From Roseovarius litorisediminis (GTDB lineage Bacteria; Pseudomonadota; Alphaproteobacteria; Rhodobacterales; Rhodobacteraceae), in contig NZ_FWFL01000001.1 in the NCBI RefSeq assembly GCF_900172295.1, positions 496,001 to 560,000 on the forward strand: DNA of 64,000 nt, read 5' to 3'. The translations under genes were made by a program, and so were the position numbers. The notes beneath the pieces are model-generated. The model was given only the letters and a program-made list of their open reading frames with translations. It had not been told where the DNA came from and did not search any database. This document shows positions 19,186 through 27,633 of the stretch, one piece after another (within the stretch, counting starts at the first letter, position 1; every line of letters starts with the position of its first letter).

Positions 19186-19557
19186 TTACATGCTCGAGGT
19201 GAACATTTCACAACCGTCACCGTCTTCTGCGGTAACTTGGCCAATTGGCCCCATCGAAGAAGTGAACATCTCGACGGCATCACCGCCTTCGGCTTTGGCA
19301 GACGCAAGCGGCCCCATGGAAAATGTAAACATTTCACGGCCTTCACCGGCCTCAAGCGTTGTCACCCCGGCAGGTCCCATTGACGAGGTGAACATTTCAA
19401 TCCCTTCCCCAGCCCCGGCATCCACGCCAACGACAGGGCCCATCGACGATGTAAAGGCTTCGACGGCCGTACCGTCATGCGGGCTTGCTGATACCTCGGC
19501 CTGCTTTCGTTTTGTTTCGTTAATATCCGAAAAATCATGTTTGAGTTGAGTGCGCAT
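19186..19557 (-). CDS. Tandem 21-residue repeat protein (FTSSMGP repeats)
   Basis: A 123-residue protein. Residues 1-32 are a charged leader-like segment (MRTQLKHDFSDINETKRKQ at the start). Residues 33-116 are four exact-length 21-residue repeats, each opening E(M/A)FT(S/F)SMGP and continuing with a Gly/Ala/Asp/Glu-rich spacer; residues 117-123 are a fifth copy cut after EMFTSSM at the stop. The heptad core is conserved while spacers vary, which suggests selection on the core. There is no signal peptide, membrane segment or known domain. Multi-core precursor peptide, scaffold of short binding motifs, or structural repeat are the options. It heads the row with the amber-broken gene and the EamA permease. 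Confidence 0.75.
   Translation of the reverse strand: MRTQLKHDFSDINETKRKQAEVSASPHDGTAVEAFTSSMGPVVGVDAGAGEGIEMFTSSMGPAGVTTLEAGEGREMFTFSMGPLASAKAEGGDAVEMFTSSMGPIGQVTAEDGDGCEMFTSSM
19189..19461 (-). repeat. 63-bp tandem coding repeat, 4.3 copies
   Basis: Units at 19461-19399, 19398-19336, 19335-19273, 19272-19210 and a partial 19209-19189, all in frame. The conserved part is the codons for E(M/A)FTSSMGP; the rest of each unit has diverged at both DNA and protein level, so the array is old rather than a recent slippage product. Confidence 0.85.
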
Positions 19558-19654
19558 TCTTGGTCTCCCCAGGTTAAAGTTGCTGCCCTAAAACGCTTAC
19601 ACGCTAAACGTGTTTCGCCAAGTCTATTTTCGTGTTTTGATTGTTATTAAGCAC

Positions 19655-19670
19655 ATTACTCGCCTATAGG
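19655..19670 (+). promoter_or_regulatory. 16-bp motif, copy 2 (ATTACTCGCCTATAGG)
   Basis: Second copy of the motif at 7771-7786 with one base changed. It lies in the 335-base gap between the repeat-peptide gene (98 bases from its start, on the other strand) and xthA (224 bases away). A small hairpin ACACG-CTAAA-CGTGT at 19599-19613 lies in the likely leader of the repeat gene. Apart from these I see nothing in the gap. Confidence 0.4.
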
Positions 19671-19893
19671 TTGCTCTCAAGATCTTGAAAACGCGGACGG
19701 ATTGGGTTGGAAAAAAAATTCTGTTACAGGGGTGAAAAATCCAGGAATCGAGCACCTGAATCGACCTTCAGGCACCGTAAAACGCCGAATCAGCGCCCCG
19801 ATTGCGCATTGCTGAAACGACATAGCCGCGACCTGTCTCTTGCCACCCCGGCGGCGCTGCGCGATAGAGAGAACAGCAGAAAAGGACCCGCGG

Positions 19894-20676
19894 ATGAAAA
19901 TCGCCAGCTTCAATATCAACGGCATCAAAGCCCGTATTCAGGCACTCTCGGATTGGCTGGACGAAGCGCAGCCAGATGTTGCCCTGCTGCAGGAGATCAA
20001 ATCCGTCGACGAAAATTTCCCGCGCGAGATATTTGAAGACAAGGGATATACCGTCGAAACCCACGGTCAGAAAAGCTTTAACGGCGTGGCGATCCTGTCA
20101 AAGCTTCCGCTTGAGGATATTACCCGCGGCCTGCCCGGCGACGATGCCGACGAACAGGCCCGCTGGATTGAGGCCACGGTCATGGGCGACAAAACCGCAG
20201 TTCGGCTGTGCGGGCTCTATCTGCCCAACGGCAACCCGGCACCCGGACCGAAATTCGAATACAAACTTGCGTGGATGGACCGCCTGCATGCGCGTGCGGC
20301 AGAATTGCTGGCATCCGAAGAGCCCGCGCTGATGGCGGGCGACTACAACATCATCCCCCAGGATGAAGATGCCAAACGCCCCGAGGCGTGGGGCGAAGAT
20401 GCGCTGGCACGCCCGGAAAGCCGGGCCGCCTATCGCCGGATCGTCAATCTGGGCTTTACCGAAGCGTTCCGTGCGCGCACGCAAGCACCCGGTCACTACA
20501 CATTCTGGGATTATCAGGCTGGTGCCTGGAACCGCGATGACGGAATCCGAATCGATCACTTCCTGCTGACGCCCCAGGCCGCCGATCTGTTGACCGATTG
20601 CCGGATCGACAAGGAAATTCGCGCCCGTGAAAAGCCCTCGGATCACGTCCCCATCTGGATCGACCTTGCCGCCTGA
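19894..20676 (+). CDS. xthA: Exodeoxyribonuclease III
   Basis: A 260-residue ExoIII/AP endonuclease that cuts at abasic sites in base excision repair. Motifs: FNINGIKARI, LLQEIKSVDENFP (metal-binding Glu in QE), SFNGVAILSK, AGDYNIIPQDEDAK and the C-terminal RIDHFLLTPQAADLL and KPSDHVPIWIDL with the catalytic His. Start at 19894 has an AAGGACCCGCGG upstream; the further upstream frame is not family-like. Convergent with the FAD monooxygenase. Confidence 0.96.
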   Translation: MKIASFNINGIKARIQALSDWLDEAQPDVALLQEIKSVDENFPREIFEDKGYTVETHGQKSFNGVAILSKLPLEDITRGLPGDDADEQARWIEATVMGDKTAVRLCGLYLPNGNPAPGPKFEYKLAWMDRLHARAAELLASEEPALMAGDYNIIPQDEDAKRPEAWGEDALARPESRAAYRRIVNLGFTEAFRARTQAPGHYTFWDYQAGAWNRDDGIRIDHFLLTPQAADLLTDCRIDKEIRAREKPSDHVPIWIDLAA

Positions 20677-20686
20677 GCTGGCTTGC

Positions 20687-20705
20687 GAAAATTCTGCGAA
20701 TTTTC
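20687..20705. terminator. Bidirectional hairpin between xthA and the monooxygenase
   Basis: GAAAATTC-TGC-GAATTTTC, an 8-bp perfect stem between two convergent genes, with A/T-rich arms. It touches the stop codon of the minus-strand gene. Likely a shared terminator, though the T-tract is provided only by the stem. Confidence 0.5.
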
Positions 20706-21885
20706 AGAGGGTTGTGCCGGTTTTTTCGGTTACATCAAAGTTGTAAAGCCAGTCAAACTGACGCATCATCCGCTCGGGCGCCATGGCCCCGCCGACGCGC
20801 AGCGCCGTATGGGCAGCCCACCTGAGTGGCGGAAACGACAGGTGGTATTTCCATGCATTGCCGTTTGCCGCCTCGACTACCCGGTGTACACGACTTTCAC
20901 GGCGCGACTGATAGCGTGCCAGCGCCTGGTCGACGGTCTCTGAATCCGACAGGGCCTCGGCCAGCTCCCAGCAATCCTCCAGCGCCATGCAGGCGCCCTG
21001 TGCCATGAAGGGAAGGGTTGGATGCACAGCATCGCCCAGCAGTGCAACCCCCTCGCGGTACCAGTTCTGTGCCACCTGATGGCGGAACAGGCCCCAGAGG
21101 TTCACGTTCTCGACCCGCGCCAGCAAGGTCTGCACCTCGGGGCCAAAATCTCCAAAAGCCGCGCGCAGCGCCATCGGATCGTCCTGCTGGCTCCAGCTTT
21201 CTGCGGCCCAGGCGGCCTGTTCCTGTACCGCCACGATGTTCAGCGCCTTGCCCCCGCGCAACGGGTAGCTCACGACATGACGCAGGGGTCCCATATGCAC
21301 CCGCACCTCGGGCCCGCGCTCCTCGAGATTGGGGACAACCGCACGCCAGGCAACCTGACGGGTAAAAAACGGTGCAGCAGTGCCATTGAGCGCCTGGCGT
21401 GCTTTCGAATGCAACCCATCCGCACCAATCACCAGGTCCGCAGACAAGACCACACCATTGGCCATCCGCAATTCGGGGCGGGCACCGGGGATCACTTGAT
21501 CGACCTTCTGCAGCAGACGTATCTTTACACCCGCCGCCCGGGCGCCTTCGGCAAGCACATCAATCAGGTCTGCGCGGTGTACAAAATAATAATCCCGGCT
21601 TTCCAGTTGCCGCAGGTCCAGACGCAACACTTCGCCTTTGCGATAGTCGCGCAGGCTGACCGCCTGCCCCTGAACCGCCCCCGCTGCCAGCAAATCGCTT
21701 AGCCCAAGGGCGTGCAGCACGACGAACCCATTGGGGCTGATCTGCAATCCCGCGCCGACTTCGGCAATCGCGCCGGCCTGTTCCAGCACGGTCACATCCG
21801 CGCCCCGCAGTGCCAGAGCACGCGCCGCAGCCAGGCCACCTATCCCGGCGCCGATCACAAGAATCTTTAAACCATCCAACGTCAT
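20704..21885 (-). CDS. FAD-dependent monooxygenase (salicylate hydroxylase-like)
   Basis: A 393-residue group A flavin monooxygenase. N-terminal FAD motif GAGIGGLAAARALALRGADV (residues 12-31), the central DLVIGADGLHSKAR fingerprint and the GDAVHPTLPFMAQGACMALED motif all fit. Such enzymes hydroxylate aromatic rings using NAD(P)H and O2; salicylate or 3-hydroxybenzoate hydroxylases are the nearest in type. There are no ring-cleavage genes nearby, so substrate is open. Confidence 0.87.
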   Translation of the reverse strand: MTLDGLKILVIGAGIGGLAAARALALRGADVTVLEQAGAIAEVGAGLQISPNGFVVLHALGLSDLLAAGAVQGQAVSLRDYRKGEVLRLDLRQLESRDYYFVHRADLIDVLAEGARAAGVKIRLLQKVDQVIPGARPELRMANGVVLSADLVIGADGLHSKARQALNGTAAPFFTRQVAWRAVVPNLEERGPEVRVHMGPLRHVVSYPLRGGKALNIVAVQEQAAWAAESWSQQDDPMALRAAFGDFGPEVQTLLARVENVNLWGLFRHQVAQNWYREGVALLGDAVHPTLPFMAQGACMALEDCWELAEALSDSETVDQALARYQSRRESRVHRVVEAANGNAWKYHLSFPPLRWAAHTALRVGGAMAPERMMRQFDWLYNFDVTEKTGTTL

Positions 21886-21956
21886 ACGCCCCCTTTGGGA
21901 CGAAAAACGCCGGAGCGAAAGCCCCGACGTTACATTTCTTGACGCGGCAAAACAGC

Positions 21957-22379
21957 CTAGTCGTCGCGATGTACTTTTTCACGGCGCTCGTGGCGCTCCT
22001 GGGCCTCAAGGCTCATGGTGGCAATCGGGCGCGCATCCAGCCGTTTCAGGCTGATCGGTTCACCGGTTACTTCGCAATAGCCATATTCACCCTGTTCAAT
22101 CCGGCGCAGAGCTGCGTCAATCTTGGACACCAGCTTGCGCTGACGATCCCGCGTACGCAATTCCAGCGCGCGGTCGGTCTCTTCGCTGGCGCGGTCGGCG
22201 ACATCGGGAATTGCCCGTGTGCCATCCTGCAGCCCTTCGATCGTGTCGCGGCTGCCTTCCAGCAGCTCTTCTCTCCAGGTGATTAATCTGCGGCGGAAAT
22301 ACTCTGTCTGCCGCTCGTTCATGAATGGTTCGTCTTCAGCCGGGCGATAATCCTCGGGCAGAAACACTTCCGCTTTCAT
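21957..22379 (-). CDS. dksA: DksA-type RNA polymerase regulator, cysteine-poor
   Basis: A 140-residue DksA/TraR family protein that binds the RNA polymerase secondary channel and works with ppGpp. The coiled-coil tip D59-V-A-D62-R-A64 matches the DxxDxA motif needed for function. The zinc finger is degenerate: of the four usual cysteines only Cys102 remains, the others being Thr105, Ser123 and Ala126. Cysteine-poor functional DksA proteins are known from Rhodobacter. ATG 22379 is preceded by GAGGGAG; an upstream in-frame ATG at 22412 is less likely. Confidence 0.9.
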   Translation of the reverse strand: MKAEVFLPEDYRPAEDEPFMNERQTEYFRRRLITWREELLEGSRDTIEGLQDGTRAIPDVADRASEETDRALELRTRDRQRKLVSKIDAALRRIEQGEYGYCEVTGEPISLKRLDARPIATMSLEAQERHERREKVHRDD

Positions 22380-22482
22380 GTTGGCTCCCTCTTTCAGGCC
22401 AGCGTCTGCCATAGCAAATCTCCTCAGACAGTGGCACCCCTGCGCGCTGCATTACACGCTGAAAAAAGGATTGTCACTAGGC

Positions 22483-22505
22483 AATCACATCGCATTGATG
22501 TGATT
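22483..22505. promoter_or_regulatory. 23-bp palindrome in the dksA-moxR intergenic region
   Basis: AATCACATC-GCATT-GATGTGATT, a perfect 9-bp inverted repeat with a 5-bp spacer, midway between two divergent genes. It looks like a dimeric regulator's operator. The half-site order is the reverse of a CRP site. Confidence 0.5.
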
Positions 22506-22571
22506 TGCAGTTCACATTAAGTTACACCCGACAAAGGCATGAACCATGCCGCGAAAAGGATTGAAAACGAT

Positions 22572-23411
22572 ATGAAATTCCAGGGGACCGACAGTTATGT
22601 CGCCACCGAAGACCTGACCGTCGCCGTTAACGCTGCGGTAACGTTGGAACGTCCGCTGTTGGTCAAGGGCGAGCCCGGCACCGGCAAAACCGAACTGGCC
22701 CGCCAGGTGGCGCAGGCGCTTGGCCTGAAAATGATCGAGTGGAATATCAAGTCCACCACCAAAGCCCAGCAGGGGCTTTATGAATACGATGCCGTCAGCC
22801 GGTTGCGCGACAGCCAGCTTGGCGAAGAACGCGTGCATGACGTCAAAAACTACATCAAGCCCGGAAAGCTGTGGGAGGCGTTCACCTCGGACGAAAAAGT
22901 TGTCCTGCTGATCGACGAGATCGACAAGGCAGATATCGAGTTTCCTAATGACCTGCTTCAGGAACTCGATAAGATGGAGTTCCACGTCTATGAAACCGGT
23001 GAAACGATCCGCGCCAAACATCGCCCGGTGATGATCATCACCTCGAACAATGAAAAAGAACTGCCCGATGCGTTTTTGCGCCGCTGTTTCTTTCATTACA
23101 TTCGGTTTCCCGATGCCGAGACGATGAAAAAGATCGTCGAAGTGCACCACCCGGGAATCAAAGACGCCCTACTCGCAACCGCCCTGACGCAATTCTACGA
23201 GATTCGCGATCAGGCTGGTCTGAAGAAAAAACCGTCAACCTCCGAGGTTCTGGACTGGCTCAAGCTTATTCTGGCCGAAGATCTGTCACCCGAAGACCTT
23301 CGGCGGGACGGGGCCGATGCCCTGCCCAAATTGCATGGTGCATTGCTCAAAAACGAACAGGATGTACATCTGTTCGAGAGGCTGGCTTTCATGGCAAGAC
23401 GCCAGCGATGA
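22572..23411 (+). CDS. MoxR-family AAA+ ATPase
   Basis: A 279-residue AAA+ protein with Walker A GEPGTGKTEL near residue 33, Walker B VVLLIDEIDKAD near 106 and sensor region VMIITSNNEKELPDAFLRRC. MoxR ATPases act with VWA-domain proteins to insert metals or remodel complexes. The partner, a CoxE-type VWA protein, lies at 25089-26273 with two genes between. Start at 22572 (MKFQGTDSYV) is the family start; an upstream in-frame GTG or ATG is possible. Confidence 0.9.
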   Translation: MKFQGTDSYVATEDLTVAVNAAVTLERPLLVKGEPGTGKTELARQVAQALGLKMIEWNIKSTTKAQQGLYEYDAVSRLRDSQLGEERVHDVKNYIKPGKLWEAFTSDEKVVLLIDEIDKADIEFPNDLLQELDKMEFHVYETGETIRAKHRPVMIITSNNEKELPDAFLRRCFFHYIRFPDAETMKKIVEVHHPGIKDALLATALTQFYEIRDQAGLKKKPSTSEVLDWLKLILAEDLSPEDLRRDGADALPKLHGALLKNEQDVHLFERLAFMARRQR

Positions 23412-23536
23412 CAAAAGGCGAAGCCCTTCGTGCAATCCCGCCAGTTTTCCACCCCCGACACCGACTGTCGGACGGGATCGCACGTTGTGCCAAAGGGCAG
23501 CCATCATTGGCCCGGATCAACCTCAATAGGGGATTT

Positions 23537-24910
23537 ATGCGCCATATCCTGCTGACTGCGGGGCTATTGCTGGCCCTTGGGGCCTGTGCGCCAGCCCTGC
23601 AGGACGATACCCCATCGCGCGCGGCAACAAAGCACAGTACCGTACTGCCCCCAATGAAGGTTTTTGCATCGCCTCACCCCGTTCCGCCCGACCGCTCGAA
23701 CCGCGATATCGCGCGCGATTTTCTGGATCTCAGCTTTGAACTTGAATCGGGCCGTGCGCTTGAAACGTTTTCGCGTTTCGAGGAACCGATCAGCATCCGG
23801 GTTACCGGGTCGCCACCGCCTACGCTGATCCTTGATCTTGACCGCCTGATCCATCGCCTGCGGGCCGAGGCCGGGATCGACATAGGCCGTGTCCGCGGTG
23901 ACACCGCCAATATCACGATTGAGGCCGTGACCCGCGAGCAAATTCGCCGTCACCTGCCCAAGGCCGCCTGCTTTGTTGTGCCCAATATTTCACGTCTGTC
24001 GCAATACCGCTCCAACCGGCACAGCCGTCTGACCAACTGGGCCCTGCTGCAAAAACGCGAGAAACTGGCGATCTTCCTGCCCAGTGATTCCAGCCCACAA
24101 GAGGTGCGCGATTGCCTGCACGAGGAAATCGCCCAGGCCATTGGCCCGCTTAATGATCTTTACAGGCTGCGCGACAGCGTTTTCAACGACGACAATGTAC
24201 ACACCGTGCTGACCGGTTTCGACATGCTGATCCTGCGGACTTACTACGCGCCTGAACTGCACTCGGGTATGAGCCGCATGCAGGTGGCCGCACGGTTGCC
24301 TGCGATCCTGTCGCGGCTCAATCCGCGCGGCAATCAGATTGCGTCGCATCCGGCCCGCGCCACGCCACGCGCCTGGATAAGCGCGATTCAGACAGCGCTT
24401 GGCCCCGGCACAGGCCCCAGGCAACGTGTGTCTGCCGCGCAGGAATCCCTGCGCATCGCCAAAGCACAGGGCTGGACCGACCACCGCCGCGCCTTCAGTC
24501 ATTTCGCCCTTGGTCGCCTGACGCAAACCATCAATGCCGATACCTCGCAAAATCAGTTCCTGGCTGCGGATGAATTTTACCGGCGCACACCGGGCACCGA
24601 ACTGCACCGGGCCTATTCGGCCTCGCATCTGGCCGCCTATGCCATCAGCCGCGGCCAGGGTGAACAGGCCCTGCATATCCTGCAACCGCATCTCGCCACG
24701 GCCGAACGGTTTGAAAATGCCGGTCTTCTGGCAACACTGCTCATGCTGCGCGCAGAAGCGCTGGATCTGACCGGCAGAACCGATCAGGCCCGGGCCGTTC
24801 GGCTGGACAGTCTGGGCTGGGCGCGATACGGGTTCGGCGCTGACTGGGCGGTGCGTGCAAAGCTGCTTGAAATCGCTGCCATCAGCCCCACCAAAGGACC
24901 AAAGGGGTAA
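23537..24910 (+). CDS. Lipoprotein, DUF2927-type
   Basis: A 457-residue lipoprotein with signal peptide and lipobox LALGAC (Cys at about residue 17). The body has the DUF2927 pattern: DIARDFLDLSFELESGR, ITIEAVTREQIRR, SDSSPQEVRDCLHEEIAQAIGPLNDLY and SVFNDDNVHTVLTGFDMLILRTYYAPEL, which resembles a zinc-protease-like core (HEEIAQ). The last 150 residues form TPR-like helices. ATG 23537 has TAGGGGATT upstream. It sits between moxR and its CoxE partner, so it may be a substrate or helper. Function unknown. Confidence 0.75.
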   Translation: MRHILLTAGLLLALGACAPALQDDTPSRAATKHSTVLPPMKVFASPHPVPPDRSNRDIARDFLDLSFELESGRALETFSRFEEPISIRVTGSPPPTLILDLDRLIHRLRAEAGIDIGRVRGDTANITIEAVTREQIRRHLPKAACFVVPNISRLSQYRSNRHSRLTNWALLQKREKLAIFLPSDSSPQEVRDCLHEEIAQAIGPLNDLYRLRDSVFNDDNVHTVLTGFDMLILRTYYAPELHSGMSRMQVAARLPAILSRLNPRGNQIASHPARATPRAWISAIQTALGPGTGPRQRVSAAQESLRIAKAQGWTDHRRAFSHFALGRLTQTINADTSQNQFLAADEFYRRTPGTELHRAYSASHLAAYAISRGQGEQALHILQPHLATAERFENAGLLATLLMLRAEALDLTGRTDQARAVRLDSLGWARYGFGADWAVRAKLLEIAAISPTKGPKG

Positions 24911-24914
24911 GCAA

Positions 24915-25082
24915 ATGATCGTACTTCTCGGGGCCATTCTGGGCGCCATCACCGGCGCTCTTGTTGCCAGACGCCGCAAAGGTGCCTTGGCCGATATTCT
25001 GCAATATGCCTTTGTCTATGCGTTGATGTTCACGCTGGCGGGGCTGTTTCTGACGCTGATCATTCACCGCATGGCGCTCTGA
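24915..25082 (+). CDS. 55-residue two-helix membrane protein
   Basis: A small hydrophobic protein: MIVLLGAILGAITGALVA, then basic ARRRKGALADI, then a second hydrophobic stretch FVYALMFTLAGLFLTLIIH. Starts 4 bases after the lipoprotein gene and ends 6 bases before the VWA gene, so it is part of the operon. No family recognised. It is below the size most gene callers favour but clean in context. Confidence 0.65.
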   Translation: MIVLLGAILGAITGALVARRRKGALADILQYAFVYALMFTLAGLFLTLIIHRMAL

Positions 25083-25088
25083 CACCAT

Positions 25089-26273
25089 ATGTTTCTTCCG
25101 TTCTTCGAAAACCTCAGAAAAGCAGGCCTGCCGGTAAGCCTGCGCGAATATCTGACCTTTCTCGAAGCGATGGCCGCCAACCTTGTCACCTATGACATCG
25201 AAGGCTTCTACTATCTTGCGCGCACTGCAATGGTCAAAGACGAACGCCTGATCGACCGCTTTGACCGCGCGTTCGCGGCCAGTTTCGAAGGGCTGGAATC
25301 AATCTCGGCCCAGCAGGTTCTGGATGCTGTCGACCTGCCCGCCGAATGGCTGAAAAAACTGGCCGAAAAACACCTGACCCCCGAAGAGAAAGCCGAGATC
25401 GAAGCATTAGGTGGGTTCGATAAGCTGATGGAGACGCTCAAAGAGCGCCTCAAGGAACAACAGGGCCGCCATCAGGGGGGCAACAAATGGATCGGCACCG
25501 CGGGCACCTCGCCCTTTGGCGCCTATGGCTATAACCCCGAAGGGGTGCGGATCGGCCAGGACAAATCGCGCCATCAGCGTGCAGTCAAGGTCTGGGACAA
25601 ACGCGAGTTCAGGAACCTTGATGACAGCGTTGAACTGGGCACCCGCAACATCAAGGTGGCCCTCAAACGCCTGCGCCGCTGGGCCCGCGACGGCGCCCAT
25701 GACGAACTGGATCTTGATGGCACCATCCGCGCCACGGCTGAACACGGCTATCTCGATGTCAAAACCCGGCCCGAGCGGCGCAATGCGGTCAAGGTCCTGC
25801 TTTTTCTTGATGTTGGCGGATCGATGGACCCGCACATCAAAGTGGTGGAAGAGCTTTTTTCAGCTGCCCGCAGCGAATTCAAACACCTTGAATACTACTA
25901 CTTTCACAACTGCCTGTATGAAGGTGTCTGGCGTGACAACCGCCGCCGCTGGGATGCCCAGACCCCGACTGACGAGGTTCTGCGCACCTACGGCTCAGAC
26001 TACAAATGCATCTTTGTTGGCGACGCCAGCATGTCGCCGTATGAAATCGCCTATCCCGGCGGCGCGAACGAGCATTGGAACGCCGAAGCAGGCCAGGTCT
26101 GGCTGGAACGCGCCCGCACCCAATGGCCCACCAATCTGTGGATCAATCCGGTGCCTGAACACATCTGGGCCTATACCCATTCCATCGGCATGATCCACGA
26201 AATATTCGAGGGCCAGATGGTCCCCATGACCCTTGAAGGGCTGGAACGCGGCATGAAGGAACTGGTGCGTTGA
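25089..26273 (+). CDS. CoxE-type VWA domain protein
   Basis: A 394-residue protein with an N-terminal helical region (FENLRKAGLPVSLREYLTFLEAM, CoxE-like) and a C-terminal von Willebrand A domain whose MIDAS motif is DVGGSMD near residue 239. MoxR-VWA pairs act as chaperones for metalloenzyme assembly. The cognate ATPase is at 22572-23411, and here the pair is separated by a lipoprotein and a small membrane protein. Target enzyme not evident in the window. Confidence 0.87.
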   Translation: MFLPFFENLRKAGLPVSLREYLTFLEAMAANLVTYDIEGFYYLARTAMVKDERLIDRFDRAFAASFEGLESISAQQVLDAVDLPAEWLKKLAEKHLTPEEKAEIEALGGFDKLMETLKERLKEQQGRHQGGNKWIGTAGTSPFGAYGYNPEGVRIGQDKSRHQRAVKVWDKREFRNLDDSVELGTRNIKVALKRLRRWARDGAHDELDLDGTIRATAEHGYLDVKTRPERRNAVKVLLFLDVGGSMDPHIKVVEELFSAARSEFKHLEYYYFHNCLYEGVWRDNRRRWDAQTPTDEVLRTYGSDYKCIFVGDASMSPYEIAYPGGANEHWNAEAGQVWLERARTQWPTNLWINPVPEHIWAYTHSIGMIHEIFEGQMVPMTLEGLERGMKELVR

Positions 26274-26416
26274 AAAATTCGCCAGGTCCGAGAGCGAAAG
26301 AATCCCGCGCAGCCCCTAGTGTAGCAAAAGCCAAAAATATCTGAATTTAGCAAAGTTAACGCTAGGTCAGCGTTTGCAACAATGGTAAGTTCAAAAAAAA
26401 AACGGGGACAGACACC

Positions 26417-27559
26417 ATGCCATTTTTTGACTTCACCACGACAACATCTATTCCAAGCTCGACAACGACGGCGTCAAGTTCCACCCTCGCAGGCACGGGC
26501 TCCACATTGCGGTTCCTCATTCCGGTCACCGCAACAGGCGAGATCGGTTCTTTGCAATCAGGTGGTGTCGTTTTTACGTTTTCAACCACTGCCCTGACTG
26601 GCCAGGCGGTAGTTGAAATTCCCGGAACTCTAACATCAACCTTGACGCCTACGGGATCTGGCGGTTCTACACTCACACCGACGGTCCTAGACGCAGGTAT
26701 CTTTAATTTTCTTGATAATAATGACGGGAATGACAGTTTCCTGTTGACCCTGCGCAATTCCTTCCTGGGCCCCAACGTCTCCTTTTCCGGCACCACAGGC
26801 TCGCCGGTCGTTCTGGGTTTATCTGCCTTCTGGCAGAACGGATCCTTTCAGGTCCGCTTCACCAACAGCAATTCTGGCGGCACCGTAACCCAGACCGTCA
26901 CCGCCAATGACGCCCAGGTCAGCGCCACCGGCGTGTTTACCGGGATTGTCTTCGCGTCCAACTCATTGGGCGCTGACGCGATCAGCATCGATACATTCTC
27001 GGTCAAAGCGGTGAACTGCTTTGCCAAAGGTACGCTGATAGACACCCCTGACGGCGCCATCGCAGTTGAAAAACTTGCACCGGGTGACATTATTACCACT
27101 GGCAATGGAACCACATCCGTAAAATGGATCGGTAAGCAGCCCATCGACACCCGCCTGATGCACCCTGTCCGGGTCAACCCCATCTGCATCACGGCTGGCG
27201 CCCTGGGCTATGGGTTGCCGGAACGCGATTTCCTTCTTAGCGCCGACCACGCCATTGCCATTGACGGCTACCTGATCAACGCCGGGGCTCTGGTCAACGG
27301 CACAACCATTTATCAGCTGGATCGGATGCCCAAAGGCGGCTTTTCCTATTACCACGTCGACACGGGCACGCATGAGTTGCTTCTGGCTGAAGGCGTCGAA
27401 TCTGAAACATTCATCGACTATGCAGGCCGCGACAGCTTTGAGAACGGGGCCGAGGAAACGGTAACCATCTCCGAGATGGACATGCCCCGGATCAGCTCCG
27501 CACGGCTGGTTCCCGATCATATCCGCGCCGCTCTTGCCCCGGCCATCGCGGCCGAGTAA
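26417..27559 (+). CDS. Hint-domain protein, copy 1
   Basis: A 380-residue protein. Residues 1-200 are Ser/Thr/Gly-rich beta-type sequence with no signal peptide that I can see. From Cys201 (NCFAKGTLIDTPDGAIAVEKL) begins a Hedgehog/intein-type (Hint) domain with PGDIITTGNG, the LSADHAIAIDGYLINAGALV block and the HELLLAEGVESETFIDYAGR end, closing with ISSARLVPDHIRAALAPAI. Hint proteins of this shape are abundant in Rhodobacteraceae; self-cleavage is possible but the C-terminal residue needed for splicing is not clear. A tandem relative follows at 28084. The 143-base gap before it has a short hairpin AACGCT-AGGTC-AGCGTT at 26358-26374. Confidence 0.82.
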   Translation: MPFFDFTTTTSIPSSTTTASSSTLAGTGSTLRFLIPVTATGEIGSLQSGGVVFTFSTTALTGQAVVEIPGTLTSTLTPTGSGGSTLTPTVLDAGIFNFLDNNDGNDSFLLTLRNSFLGPNVSFSGTTGSPVVLGLSAFWQNGSFQVRFTNSNSGGTVTQTVTANDAQVSATGVFTGIVFASNSLGADAISIDTFSVKAVNCFAKGTLIDTPDGAIAVEKLAPGDIITTGNGTTSVKWIGKQPIDTRLMHPVRVNPICITAGALGYGLPERDFLLSADHAIAIDGYLINAGALVNGTTIYQLDRMPKGGFSYYHVDTGTHELLLAEGVESETFIDYAGRDSFENGAEETVTISEMDMPRISSARLVPDHIRAALAPAIAAE

Positions 27560-27633
27560 CCGCTACGCCATCAAGGCCTGTTTCAGATCGGCGATCAGGT
27601 CGCCCGCTTCCTCGATCCCGATGGACAGGCGCA
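27476..27633. repeat. 158-bp direct repeat, copy 1 (with 29035-29192)
   Basis: This stretch covers the last 28 codons of the first Hint gene and the last codons of the opposing PLP-enzyme remnant. The same sequence occurs at 29035-29192, offset by 1559 bases, with about five mismatches. It marks a tandem duplication or later gene conversion of the [Hint gene / PLP enzyme] junction. Confidence 0.85.

Noticed and set aside
23990..24979. Minus-strand ORF (329 codons) opposite the DUF2927 lipoprotein gene
   Set aside because: The plus strand has a signal peptide, lipobox and ribosome site; the minus reading has none.
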